Positions 1-12,155 of a stretch of 64,000 nucleotides of DNA are shown piece by piece. The stretch is from Cranoglanis bouderius (Eukaryota; Chordata; Actinopteri; Siluriformes; Cranoglanididae): NCBI GenBank assembly GCA_023630585.1, contig CM042558.1, positions 2,653,300 through 2,717,299 on the forward strand, in the 5' to 3' direction. Position 1 is the first letter of the stretch, and the number at the start of each line of letters is the position of its first letter. Made by a program: the position numbers and the translations under genes. A model generated the notes under the pieces. That model did not search any database and was not told where the DNA came from. It was given only the letters and a program-made list of their open reading frames with translations.

Positions 1-1010
1 CAAATTTCAGTGTACACCTGTGCATTGACTGCTGAGGGTCTCCCCTGGTCCTTTACCTGACATGCAACCCCATGTCATAGATGAGTGGGGAAATTTGATT
101 GTTTTCTTCAGGCAGTCATCTTTATATGCTTCATTAGAACGTCACCAGACAAAAGTTCCAGCATCATCTCCTTGGCCAATGGAGATTCGTGGTTCATCAC
201 TGAATGTCACTTTCATCCAATCATCCACACTCCATGACTGCTTCTGTTTAGCCCACTGTAACCTTGTCTCCTTCTGTTTAGGTGTCAGTGCTGGGTTTCG
301 TTTGGCTTTTCTACACGTAAATCCCATTTCATTCAGCCGATTTCTTACAGCTCCATCACTCCTGTTTCCGCCCGTTTGTTTTTCGTTTGTTTTGTTGTGC
401 ATTTTCTATTTTCAAGGCGTACTGCTTTGAGTTTTCTATCCTGACGCTTCGACGTCTTCCTTGGTCGACCCATACGTTTTCCTTTTATACCCTTCCCATT
501 TTGTTTATACTTGCACCAAATTTTAGACACAGCTGACTGGGAATAAAATTAAAAAAATAAATAAAATAAAAAAAAACATCTTTTGCCACACTCCGTGTCA
601 GATTTCCTACTTGAAGGAGTTTTATAATCCTTTCCATAGCTTCAATTGACAACTCTCTTGTTGGGGCCATGTTTCCTTTCAAAACGTCCAAGGTTTAAGG
701 TCTGTAAGCGCTGTCTTTTAACTGCAGACTAATTAGCATTTTAGACTTGGTATCGCTGGTATTTCTTTTAGAAATGCAAATTAAAAGGTGATTCCATTAT
801 TTTTTTTCCTTTACTTGATCTGCGGGGGGGGAAAAAATATGCCATTAATTAAAATAATTTCATTTGATTTGTTTGAGGTATTTTTCACAAAGCCAGAATG
901 TTCAGCTATTAAACAAAAATAGTTTTGTGTAATTTATGTGACGAATGTTATGAGCATCCTCTAAGTGTGGTGATTCCATCATTTTTGCCAGGAGTTGTAA
1001 AACCATTTAA
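1..1010 (-). mobile_element. Tc1-like transposon remnant, cut by the window edge
   Basis: Broken transposase frames run on the minus strand. The N-terminal piece (about 691-560, MAPTRELSIEAMERII) and a helix-turn-helix linker (530-345, containing GRPRKTSKRQDRK) are followed by the start of the catalytic region (402-142, containing RLQWAKQKQSWSVDDW and VTFSDEP, the first catalytic Asp context). Frameshifts and stops separate the pieces, so it is not functional. The flank to about 1,010 repeats the text 'ggtgattccat', which may be its inverted-repeat end. The left end lies outside the window, so its family and exact edge are unclear. Confidence 0.65.
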
Positions 1011-1019
1011 AAACAAGTT

Positions 1020-1229
1020 TTAATACAGACGAATTTACTTCCGGTTTCCGGCTTCGTGTCGCGTCCGGGTGACGCCACGCCTCCGCGACAGCTCGAACAG
1101 TTGGTGATTCATTCTGGAGCGATGACTGGGATGTTTAAAATAAAACCATCGAAAAACCTGAACGCAGTGGATTAACACGCTTAAACATTAGTAACATTAT
1201 TATTATTATCACAGGAATATCGAGCGAGT
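1020..1229 (+). promoter_or_regulatory. Likely PELO promoter and 5' leader
   Basis: A CpG-rich stretch (about 1,028-1,095) stands out from AT-rich surroundings and contains CTTCCGG, an ETS-type site, without a TATA box. This suits a housekeeping start. A pyrimidine-poor acceptor-like 'atcacag' ends at 1,214, just before the PELO start codon, so a short non-coding first exon is possible. The transcription start cannot be fixed from sequence alone. Confidence 0.5.
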
Positions 1230-2056
1230 ATGAAGCTGATTCATAAAGACATCGAGAAGGATAATGCCGGGTAAGTGCACTTAGATAAGCGAAAATGTGG
1301 ACGCGCGCGCGGTTCGTGTCCAAAATACACATATACTGCACTACATAAAGTGTGTTAGTTGCATAGTGATCGCTCACTTATCGGGGATATAGGATGTACG
1401 CACTACGTAGTGTGTAGTAGTCATGTAGTGCATGACTACATTGTGCAGTTAACCCGGCTAATCCAAACACAGCTGTTCCCAGATCACTTCCTTATTATTG
1501 GACACATAGTGCACTATGTAGTATGTAGGGAGCTGTTTGTGTTCGAGCCCAATCCAAACATAATGCACTTTATGTTACTTGTTGGAACAATGACATGGTG
1601 CACTTGATAGCATGTAGAAATGAGATTTAATGCTCTATAGTGTGCTTGATTAGGGAATAGTGAGATATTTGGGACGGAGCCTGGTTAATCCAAACATGTA
1701 TTATTGTTCCAAATTGTGTCCTTAATGGATATATAGTGCACTATGTAGGATGATGATGATGATGATGATGATACTTGATACCCCTTGTAGTGCACGTGTA
1801 TAGGAAGTAGGGAGTTATTTGGGACTGAGCCCAGATGTAGAATACTGCATTTGGTACTCTATGCAGTAGTGCACTTATGTAGTAGATAGGAAGCTGATTG
1901 GGATTGATCCTGGATAATCCAAAAGCTTTTCACAATGTTATTCTTGTGTGTTTGTCAGTCAGGTGACGCTGATCCCCGAGGAGGCGGAGGACATGTGGCA
2001 CACTTACAATCTAGTGCAAGTGGGTGACAGCCTGAGAGCCTCCACTATCAGGTACT

Positions 2057-2089
<33 letters not shown>

Positions 2090-2773
2090 CGTGTTACGTG
2101 CTTTAACAAGGTTGCGTGATTTCATTTATTTAAAATCCTGCTCGTGTCCCAAACAGGAAGGTGCAGACGGAGTCGTCCACGGGCAGCGTGGGAAGCTCGC
2201 GAGTGCGCACCATGCTCACCATCTGCGTCGAGACCATCGACTTCGACTCGCAGGCGTGCCAGCTGAGAGTCAAAGGCACCAACCTCGAGGAGAACCAGTA
2301 TGTCAAGGTCTGGTATGAGGTTTCATTATTAATGGCACCCTTACAAAAGTCTGATAAACGTACTCCATACCGTATGAGACCGAATTGGAATGCGTCCCTT
2401 TAGCACAATAGTGTGTTTACGCCAAGATCCGTTTATAGCTACTGTTTGTAATAAAGCAATCAACACCTTCTGACCAAGCAGAATCCAGAATTCGACAGGT
2501 GTAAAGAGTAAATATCACTGTGTTCAGTGCTCTATGTGTGTGTCGGAGTCTAGAACACTTTGTTTTGTAATTGTGTTGGATGTGACGTCCTGTGTCTCCT
2601 CGTCATTGGTCAGATGGGCGCCTACCACACCATCGAGCTGGAGCTCAACAGGAAGTTCACTCTGGCCAAGAAAGTGTGGGACAGCGTGGTGCTCGACCGC
2701 ATCGGTACGTTTCAGCATCATCAGCATTTCTATAAGATACAGATATTAGTAATGTATCAGTGGATTAACTTCA

Positions 2774-2812
<39 letters not shown>

Positions 2813-4246
2813 CAGTTAGCAGGTATTAGGCTCTGAATCTGACCTCTGACCCCACAGAGCAGGCATGTGACCCGGCGCAGAAGGCGGACGTGGCGGCCGT
2901 GGTGATGCAGGAGGGTCTGGCCAACCTGGTGCTGGTGACTCCGGCCATGACACTGCTGCGAGCCAAAGTGGAGGTCACCATCCCACGCAAGAGGAGGGGC
3001 AGCTGCGCTCAGCATGAAAAGGTAGGTCAAGCCAGGGCACGAAAATGCAGCAGAGCCGAACCAGGAGTGGACTCTTCTGATGAGCTCCAGCTTTTTATTA
3101 GGGGGCCAAGCACCTAAGCTGCCTAGGCACCCTATTGGTATTGTTTGTTTTTTTCCTTATTATTATTAGTAGTATTATGATACTTTCTCAGGCTATGACG
3201 GCCCATATGACACTTTGTACACTTTTTAAAAAAATGAAATTTGGCAATATGATAGAGAACAGTCTGAGCTACCTTCACAGCAATTTTGGTGTACACCACT
3301 CAAGCCCTCTAGCACCACCAACACGGTGAAATTAGACATACGTTTACAATAATAACTCTGCAATGCCATGTCGTATAAATACGATTCCACTTTCCTCTGG
3401 CTCTTTGAGTTCCGAGTTCAACGGACACCATAATGTTAATTTCGGAGATTTTTTTTTTGCTTCATCTCCTACAAATTTTGTACAAAGCATCGAGAGGCCA
3501 ACCCAAATGGATTTTTGATACACAGCATGGTTCGTCCTTGATGTGCAAATGATTTTGATGGTGGGATGTTTGGTCCATGAGCCGCAAACCAATTTGATGG
3601 ATAAGCCGCTTAACAGGAATTGAGGCCGTATCTCAGCAACGTTTTTTTTTTTAACGTATTGACGTCAAACCAAACACACACATATAGTTAATAAACATGC
3701 TTTAAAAAAGCTTGTTGTTTTGCCTTTAAATTTAGCGTGTATGTCTTTGGAACAAGCCCTGATGGTTTCCTCCATCACTACAGGATGGGGCCAAAAAGTG
3801 CTTGGCCCCCTTAATCGCTGCTCACAGCTATATTGTAAAAATAATTTTTCCTTCTAAAGCAAACACGAAAAATTCGTGTCAGGGGTAAAGGTTCTACAGG
3901 GGGTTCAATAGAGGAGATTCAGAGAATTGAAGATTTAAAAAAAATAATAATTAATTGAGGCTAGTCTGAAAGACTCAACGTCACAGGCTCATCATACACA
4001 AACAATATAGAAACGCTAACGTATTAGAACGAGCACACTGATATAACCCTTTGATTTGCAGTATTTTCTTATAGGAAATTGTGACCAATCAGAATAAGAA
4101 TTCAACACTTCTTTTTTTTTCCCCCTTTCAGGCGCTGGAGCGATTCTACGAAGCCGTCATGCAGGGAATTCTGAGACACTTCAACTTCGACGGTGAGACT
4201 CGAGTTTATAGAAGTTCTTATCAAACCTGCGCCTGTATTCACCATG

Positions 4247-4301
<55 letters not shown>

Positions 4302-4628
4302 GGTGAAGTGTATACTGGTGGCGAGTCCAGGTTTCGTTAAGGATCAGTTCATGTCGTACCTCTTTAAAGAAGCAGTGAGGCAGGAGTGCAAGGTTCTGCT
4401 GGAGAACAGGCCCAAATTCATGCTAGTGCACGCGTCATCCGGACACAAGTACTCTCTCAAAGGTTTGAATTATTACCACTTATTTACAGTGGGTATAGAA
4501 AAGAATCACCCCCTTTTAAAATAATCACATTTTGTTGCTTTTCAGCCTGAAATGGAGACGGACACAGTTTTTGTTTTATCCAGCTGTATTTACTCAGTGC
4601 AACTTATAACATCCAAGTGAAAGATATA

Positions 4629-4696
<68 letters not shown>

Positions 4697-5176
4697 ATGT
4701 ATGTATATGTGTGTGTGTATACATATATACACACACACATATAATGTATGTATATGTGTGTGTGTATACATATATACACACATACACACACACACACATA
4801 TATGTATGTATATGTGTGTGTGTGTGTATGTGTATATATATATATATATATATATAATGTATATATATGTATGTATCTAATTGTATTTCTGTGGAAAAGA
4901 TGTAAATACTATTTCATTTGAAATGATTTTGTTTCCACAGAGGTTCTGTCCGATCCGGCAGTAACGAGCCGCCTGTCTGATACAAAGGTATAATCACCTG
5001 GGTTATGTATAATTCAGAACGTATTGTCATTTTATAATTTACTACTAAAATGTGTGTGTGTGTGTGTGTGTGTGTAGGCTGCAGGTGAGGTAAAAGCCTT
5101 GGAGGATTTTTACAAGATGCTGCAACATGAACCTGATCGAGCTTTCTACGGGTCAGCCGCCATTTTATTCTCAAGG

Positions 5177-5236
<60 letters not shown>

Positions 5237-6639
5237 TGTGCGTGCGTGCGTGTGTAATCAGATCGTCTTCTTGTGTAAGAAAAAGCATTCTATCCTTATT
5301 ATTATGCAAATGAATTGGATTTTTCTACACACAGACTGGCACACGTGGAAAAGGCGAGCGAAGCGTTAGCCGTCGACATCCTGTTGATCAGCGACCAACT
5401 GTTCAGGTGACGCCCACGTTAGCATTTCTGTCACATTAGCATGGCTACTGTTAGCTTGGAAAATGGTTTCACAGGATACATTCTGCTTTGCCGTCATGAT
5501 GTCATCACTGTTCTCATTTGTCGTGGTCTTTTTGTTAGACATCAGGACGTAGCCACTCGGAGCCGATACGTCCGGCTTGTGGATAACGTGAGGGACAACG
5601 GAGGAACGGTCAGGTAAAAATAAATAAATAAATAAATTACATTAGCGATGTCAGATGTGTAGGCACTCCGAGCCAAAGAACACCACGATGCTCCAGCAGC
5701 ATTCTCTCTAAATACTTCTTCTTACACACTTCTTCATCGTGATACGATATGAAAGTCCTCTCATCCTTTCTGAGCGAACTTTCTAACATATCAGTATCAA
5801 TAGACTGCCATTATCAGATTGTCGCTATGGCTACGTCTTTTCATCTCGATCTGTTCTCGTCACTTTCGATGAACCCGTTCCTTCACTGCAAAACTCTAAT
5901 TCAATGAATTAGTCTAATAACATAATTACACATTTTCATAGGTAGCGAATGTGGAAATCAGGAAACCCATTATTTGTGATTTGTTGCCATGGTTACACCG
6001 TATGAGGAGAGAGTATTGATTTACGTTTCTGACCGGATCTTCATTATAAAAGCTATCACAGCCTGACTGAAGTGTTTTATAGCCTCAGTACTTTCATAAA
6101 GCGTCTGAGCTGTAATTACAGCCTACAAGCTTGGAAGCCCTAGTTTTCTGGAGCTTCTCCCGTTCCTCTGTGAGCGTGGATGGGGAACGTCACTGTATCA
6201 TTATTGAAGGGTCTCCATGTTTGGATATTGTGAAATCCTGTTTGTTTGGGGTTTGACAGTGGGGCGGGGGGGGCGGGGTTGACAGTGGGTCTGAATACTT
6301 TTGTGTATATCAAATTTTTCTACATTGTCTACTGCTAACTTATTTATATATTTTATTTTCTCTTCTTTGATGAAGGGTATTTTCAAGCTTGCACGTCTCC
6401 GGAGAACGTAAGTTTATCGTTTTTCCACACATTCCATTGGCTAAAAAGTAATAAACCTCCAATAACCTCACGTCTCTCTTTCTGTCTTTCTCTCTCGGTA
6501 TGATTGTTTTTTCTTCTCCCTCGGTCTATCTCTGTGTCTTACAGAACTAAATCAGCTCAGCGGCGTGGCAGCCATCTTGCGCTTCCCCATCGCCGACGTC
6601 TCTGATGCCGAGGAAAACAGCAGCTCTGATGAAGATTGA
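1230..6639 (+). CDS. pelo: Pelota, mRNA surveillance and ribosome rescue factor
   Basis: Pelota is an eRF1-like protein that, with HBS1L, enters the empty A site of stalled ribosomes and starts subunit splitting in no-go and non-stop decay. Coding exons: 1230-1270, 1959-2051, 2157-2307, 2614-2704, 2858-3021, 4132-4192, 4301-4462, 4941-4987, 5078-5151, 5335-5406, 5539-5613, 6376-6407, 6545-6639. They total 1,158 bp, or 385 aa, the same length as human PELO. The start reads MKLIHKDIEKDNAGQVTLIP. The Sm-like N-terminal domain, the central domain with the ASPGF motif, and the C-terminal domain (HQDVATRSRYVRLVDNV) are all present. As expected for this family, the eRF1 GGQ motif is absent. The acidic tail ends NSSSDED. 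Introns 6 and 8 end in a (CT)n and a (TG)n microsatellite that form the acceptor tract. Candidate poly(A) signals are AATAAA at 6,939 and 7,099. Confidence 0.97.
1370..1940. repeat. Degenerate repeat rich in 'tagtgcactatgtag' (PELO intron 1)
   Basis: The intron repeats phrases such as 'agtgcactatgtag', 'tgggactgagccc' and 'taatccaaac' several times with drift. It also holds a (GAT)n run at about 1,750-1,770. No coding signal is seen. The same wording occurs elsewhere in the window. Confidence 0.6.
2060..2089. repeat. (CA)n microsatellite, PELO intron 2
   Basis: Uninterrupted CA dinucleotide run shortly after the exon 2 donor. Confidence 0.9.
3098..3813. mobile_element. MITE-like element, PELO intron 5
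   Basis: The 13-bp ends GGGGGCCAAGCAC (3,101-3,113) and GTGCTTGGCCCCC (3,798-3,810) are perfect inverted repeats, each flanked by TTA. The roughly 710 bp between them has no transposase. A TTA target duplication is typical of PIF/Harbinger-type elements, so this is probably a non-autonomous copy of that group. The family assignment is inferred. Confidence 0.65.
4486..4625. mobile_element. Solo end of a Tc1-like element, PELO intron 7
   Basis: The string starting 'acagtgggtatagaaaagaatcaccc' looks like the terminal repeat of a fish Tc1-like element. No partner end is visible because a TA/TG microsatellite follows. It could be a truncated insertion. Confidence 0.4.
4636..4878. repeat. (TA)n / (TATG)n / (TG)n compound microsatellite
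   Basis: A TA run (about 4,636-4,692) passes into alternating TATG, GTGTGTG and ACACAC blocks and ends in a second TA run. It lies in PELO intron 7. The long YV/IC peptides readable here are an artefact of the repeat. Confidence 0.9.
5178..5254. repeat. (TG)n microsatellite, PELO intron 9
   Basis: A TG run with a few CG steps at its end, beginning 26 bp after the exon 9 donor. Confidence 0.9.
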
Positions 6640-7139
6640 TGGACAGAAACTCACACGGCATCCAACATGAACTTTAACACCATAAACACCTCACTAATGT
6701 GTTTAAACAGAGCTATTCCATCATTTATAACAACTAGAAGAAACGTGCCTTTAATATGGTCCAATATGGTCAAATGATGCCATGTGGTGGACTGATACAT
6801 CGGTATATTGGTATCGCAGTATAATGAAATATCCAACATGGAGTTTTTCGGTTTGGCAATGTTGTACGTGATTTGTAGACTCTCTTTCGTCTCACAAAAA
6901 CACAAATGGAGTTATTGGAATTATTGAAACAAACAAGGAATAAATTCCTTCACGAGGTGGGTTTTTTTTAAAAAAAAAAAAAAAACTCTGCTTTGCTTAA
7001 CTCTTTAATAATCAAAGGAAAGAAATGGAAAGTATACATTGAGCAAATGTAGCTTTTGTTTTCATTTCGATTGTAAATAATATGAATATGTTACTTTCAA
7101 TAAAATGGATGCAGCATTTGAATACAGTAAGTGTCTTTT

Positions 7140-7845
7140 CAGAAAGCCTGTTAAGTCTCACAAGTCTCATTTTAGCCAGCTAGCTATCAGTACAAGTGAA
7201 GATAATAAACTTTATAGAATATGACCTCAAAATTCACTCAGAATCCTGTCAAGTTAGCCTATGTTAGCTAACTGAATAGCAGTGAGCAGTGAGGAATGAT
7301 GACATTTATGAATATTTAAGAAGAAGAAAACATTTCAGAACGTTTGTTGGCTATTTTCTTTCAGCTAGCTAGCATTAGAAGTTAACTAATGTTAACTACT
7401 TGCTAGCTATCAGCAGTGAGGAATGATTGCATTCATGAATATTAAACATCTCAGAAATCCTCTCATGTTAGCTCATGTTAGCTGGCTAGAAATTAGCAGA
7501 CAGGAATATTTACATTTGTGAATATTTAGAATCTCAGGAAGCCTGTTAAATTTACCCCATTTAGCCAGCTAGCTATCAACAGAAGTGAAGACAATGAACA
7601 TTATAGAATATGACAAATGTCAAAATTCCCCAGAATCCTAGCTGTCAAATTGGCATGTTGTATAACTGACTAGCAATTAGCAATGAAGAATAATGACATT
7701 TAAGATATTGAAAATTGCATAAAGCCTGTCAGCTCATTTTAGCCAACTAGCTAGCATTAGAAATGAACATAAACATTATAGAATATAAGACAATTCGCTC
7801 AGAATCCTGCCAGATTAGCTCGTGTTAGCTAGCTGGCTAACCAAA
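7140..7845. repeat. Decayed tandem repeat between PELO and PAQR4
   Basis: Blocks beginning 'agaaagcctgttaa', passing through 'ttagccagctagctatca' and 'tatagaatatgac' and ending 'gttagct', recur at about 7,140, 7,335, 7,450, 7,535 and 7,715. Spacing and identity vary. No coding signal. The rest of the 6,640-8,253 gap shows only the PELO 3' UTR and the PAQR4 3' flank. Confidence 0.6.
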
Positions 7846-8253
7846 TCTGCGAGGGTTATATGGTATATTAGGCTCCTCCAAGACAAAATAATTACTGTTA
7901 ATGTAGATTTATACAGAAACCTCTCTCTCACCCACTGAGCCTGGGTGTTCGGACACCATTTTTTAAGGATTATGGGATATGTAGGACAGCGTAGGACTTG
8001 TTGTTTTAAAAATCAGACAAATTAAGGGTTTCCATAAGGCAGCATTTTAGATTCAGACATGAGTGAATTCCTTCTCACCTCCAAATACAGCCAAATACTA
8101 GGCAGTTCTCTTTTTTAACACCCCAGACACACCTATCAACTTCTTTTGGTTAACTTTTAAGCCACTGCATGTGATTCATGACATACTGAAGACAATGATA
8201 TGTTGCGTATACTGTATGAGTCATATTGTTCGAGCCCTATTGTCCTATTTTGT

Positions 8254-11200
8254 TCATCTCGCAGGGCACTGGTAGTCCTTCAGCCATGCCAAATCCTCCA
8301 TGGTGCCCCAGTGCAGGAACATTATGGCCAGCACGACGGATACATGCATGATCTGGTGACTGTTGAACCAGTAGTCAAAGGTGCCGGGGCTGAAGCGCTC
8401 AGGTACGCGCCACACATTGACCAGGCCACCCATCAATGCCAGCGCATCCATGACGACGTAGAGATGGAGCGACTCGGGGTTTCCTGTGCCGACCTTGAAC
8501 CAGCGCATGAAAAAGAGGAAAGCCCGGAACAAGGCTTGGAGGGCGAACGATCGCAGGCGTCGAGCACCGCTCCGAGCAGTTAGTGCATCACGGACACCAC
8601 GGCACGAGAAGACGACGTAGCCAAACATGGCAACGCGGCGCGCCAGGGGCTGGCACAGGAGAGTGATATGCACGATTGGCAAAGCACCTGCAGTTAAATA
8701 AATAAACGGAGAAAAAAAAGAGTGGACTATGAGGGGTTTTTTCGTTCGTTTTTTTTAAATGCACTAGCAGTTTGCTCTCAGAACACTGAGTATGTGAGAG
8801 TTTATAATGAGAGTGTTTTGCACAAATGTGAGAGCATTTATATGAAAGTGAGTATTCTGTGCCAATGTGAGAGCATATGTGAATGCAAAAGCGCTTTGTG
8901 TAACAGGGTTTTTGCTCATTTTTTGTGTGTGTGTGAATGTGAAAGCATTGTATGGAAACGTGAGACCATTTTTTTTGTGCGAAGGTGAACGTTTCCAGCA
9001 ACGGTGAGAGCATTTTGTGCAAATGCTAGAGTGTTTTGTTCAAAGGTAAGTGCGTTTTGTATGAATGTGAGAGTATTTTTGTGTGAAAGAGAGTTTTGTG
9101 AAAATGCGAGAGCACTTTGTGTGAATGTGAGAGTATTTTGTGCGAACGGTAGAGTGTGTTTGTCTGTATGTTTTGTGTGAATGTGGGAATTTTTTGCAAA
9201 TGCAAGAGTGCTCTGTGCAAATGAGAGCATTTTATGTGATTTTTGAGTGTTCTGTGCAAATGTGAGAGCATGTATAATTGTGATGTTTATGTGCAAACTT
9301 TTGCGTGAAGGTAAAAGGGTTTTCATGACTGAAAGCTTTTGTGTACACGCGAGGACATTTTGTGGGAATGCAAGAGCTTTCTGTGTGGGTGTTTTGTGTG
9401 AATATGAGCCCTTTGTAAGAACGTAAGAGCATTTTATGTGAATGTGAGAGTGTTTTGTGTGAAAGTGAGTAATTGTGTAAATATGAGAGCATTTTGTGTG
9501 AACGTGTTTTGCGTGAATGCGAGAACTCTGCTTCAGATCTGCGTAAATGTGTTTTGTTTGACACAATGGCATTTTGTGTGAATGTGAAAGTATTATTTTA
9601 TTTTTGTGTCAATGTTTGAATTTTCTACAGCCTTTTGCATAAATGCAAGAGCAATTTTTGTGAATGGGAAAGTTCTTTTGTGCCATTATTTGTGGTGGAG
9701 GTGCGCATATTTTTATAATTGTAAGAGGTTTTTGTGTCTTCAAAGCACCAAATCACTAGGGTACATCATTTGGGTACTAACCTACTGTAGTGCACTGTGG
9801 GATTTTCTGAATGTACTGGATATTCTCTATAGCCCTGTATCACCCTAAGCCACGTGGTCCATCTCCAAGTTGATACTTCGTTGGATATATTGGGCATGTG
9901 TGTGTGTGTGTGCGTGTGTGTGTAAAAACAGGCAAAAAAATTTGGGACATTGTTTCAAAATTGTGTACTATATAGGGAATAGTTTGGTGTCTGACCTCTT
10001 GAGGTCACCTATCCATGTCCTAAACGTCTCTCCTTCGTATCGGAAGCTGTCAGACAGATAAAACACACCTGAATCAAGAGCCCGGCTAATTATCAAACCC
10101 TTTCTGGTTCATTGATCGCCTTTAAGGTGATAAAAAATATCCTGACCCAGAGTATTGACGAGACAGACGCCGAACATGTCGAAGCAGAGCAGGGCGTCAT
10201 AGACTCGAGCTCCGCCTTCATGATTCATGAAGATGTGATAGAGGACGGAGCCGACGGTGGGAGAGAGGCAGGCTATGTAGTGCATGATGCAAAGCCACTG
10301 CTCGTCCACTTCGGACCAGGGAATGCTGAGAGGCAGTAGCAGCAGGAAGCACACGAACGGGATACCTGTAGGAAAGACCAGACGGAGCTTCGTAATCTGC
10401 ATCGGATAAATATAGCAAGAAAATCTGTAGTGTGGTTAAAGAGAATATACAGTAAAAGTAGAAGAGAATGTTACGGTGTCTTAAAGAACATATAGCGATG
10501 TCCTGGATTGTGTCCTAGCCACTTTTAGCGCACTCAGTGGGATGTAATGCACTATTAATACCCAGATGATATGCTAGATCAGCCAAGAATGGAGGCATGG
10601 AACACTGAACATACTGTACATTCATGCACTAGATAGTGAAGTGCACAGTAACATCATGGAGGTGTAGGTAATCTTGCTCATGTATGGAAGCTTAATGTTC
10701 TTAATCACTGTAATGTGCTTAAGGGTTGTCCGTTCAAGGTCGGCCAAGTGACCTATCCTCCAGATTTCTCACCTCAAATTGGGTGCTATGACAATAGAAA
10801 TGTGGTATGTAGACGTAATAACGGTGAATTCAGTGTTTTCTGAACGTGCTGCTAATACTATTACTATTAGCTCACTACTAGTTACAGTTTTGAGACTTGA
10901 AGTGTCGTGAATAGCCATGTTTATGTTTGATATACAAGCATGTCTAATATATTTATGAGGAAGCGCACTATAATTTACGTTGGATAAGCTAGCTGTTCTG
11001 GGGTTACTTGAAGAGAAGTATGCTAGTGTACTACTATATGCTAACATTTGTAAATAGTGCACTTGAAAAGATGTACACTAGGAGGCAAGGAAAGTGATTT
11101 ATTTTATTAGGTTTTTATGTAAACAACTTTTAATCCAGTAATCCAATATCGTTGTGAACATTTGAAATTGTATTTGGAGAAGAGATGCATTGACGCCAAG

Positions 11201-12155
11201 CAAAATGATTTAGCTAGCTAGCACATAGCTGTTGTTCTGTTTATAAACACAATGGAAAGGTGCAGCGACAGTGAAAACGATACAGAATTATCAGGAACGT
11301 CAACATTTGCTTCAGATATGTTGGTACGTTACTGAGAAAATGTCTAGATTACACTGTAATTTTACTTAACACTGTCCGGTAACCAAACACAATTTGTCAC
11401 AACTCTTGAACTCAGAAAAATGAAGCGTCGGAAGTCAGGTCGAATCTGTGGTTTGTGCCTTGTGTTTAAATAAACCAAAGTAGACTGTGTTGCTAGCTGG
11501 TAAATAATATTAGCCATTATGCTAATACAATAACTAGCATTTCACCATTTTATGTTGTGCGTGCCGACTGCATGCTGAACTCAGCCCTGTAATTACACGC
11601 TAATTAGATTCCCCCCACACACAGATTTACTGCTAATCCAAACTAATGCCACTTACACACACCAGTTAGCAAAGGTTCTTCAGAGAAAGAATGAGCCTGA
11701 ATGAGCCATGAGGAAGCTATCTGTGTGAATTTAGCATGAATTTAGTGTGAATTTTTTTTTACTAGGTGTAAGAATATAAGCTTATATGTATCATATATGA
11801 TATCTGAAGTGTTTCATAAAACTATAAATACCATGCTTGAGTGCATAAAAATGTTTAAAAGTTGTAAAAACTGCATAAATATGTCTATTTAAAACCAAAC
11901 AAAGTATCCAAAAAACAAGCTTCCAGTTTCCACAGAACTGTCCAAAGAAAGCTCAGACTGGGGGTGTCAATGCAATTCTGTATGCTTACCATGCGTGTAG
12001 ATGTTTCCGGATTCGTTGTGCAGGTAAAAGAGACTTCGTAAGCATCCTGTGCAGGTTGACACAGGACGATATCCGGTCAAAACGTACCTGTTGAACTGAA
12101 GGTGCGGCGGAGAGTTCTTAAAGTCCAGAAGTTTTGGCACAGTGAAAAACACCAT
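8254..12155 (-). CDS. paqr4: PAQR4, progestin and adipoQ receptor family member 4
   Basis: Seven-transmembrane PAQR family protein, related in fold to alkaline ceramidases and likely membrane-bound. Coding exons on the minus strand: 12155-11990, 10365-10147, 8687-8254. They total 819 bp, or 272 aa, against about 273 in human. Exon 1 carries the family's N-terminal motif before the first membrane helix (HLQFNRYVLTGYRP) and LRSLFYLHNE. Exon 2 has two hydrophobic helices and the SVLYHIFMNH motif. Exon 3 has the HQIMH motif of the last helices. The three motifs hold the Ser/His/Asp residues presumed to bind zinc in this family. Both introns are phase 1 inside Gly codons. The start ATG is the first in frame and matches the family. 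Intron 2 holds a long minisatellite. Family membership is certain. The ligand or enzymatic role is not settled by sequence. Confidence 0.96.
8760..9690. repeat. Minisatellite in PAQR4 intron 2
   Basis: Roughly 20-27-bp units of the type 'tgtgaatgtgagagcattttg' repeat dozens of times with many small changes across about 930 bp. On the minus strand it gives pseudo-peptides such as THKMLSHSHK, which are not genes. Confidence 0.85.
9880..9925. repeat. (TG)n microsatellite, PAQR4 intron 2
   Basis: Short TG run with one CG interruption. Confidence 0.7.

Noticed and set aside
4590..5369. Open frames made of IYIYIY, VCVCVC or THTHTH
   Set aside because: Products of TA and TG microsatellites here and at 15,360, 15,720, 54,440, 61,600 and 62,490.
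8916..9572. 218-aa minus-strand open frame
   Set aside because: It is a translation of the PAQR4 intron minisatellite, with repeating HTKMLSHSH-like text and no independent support.
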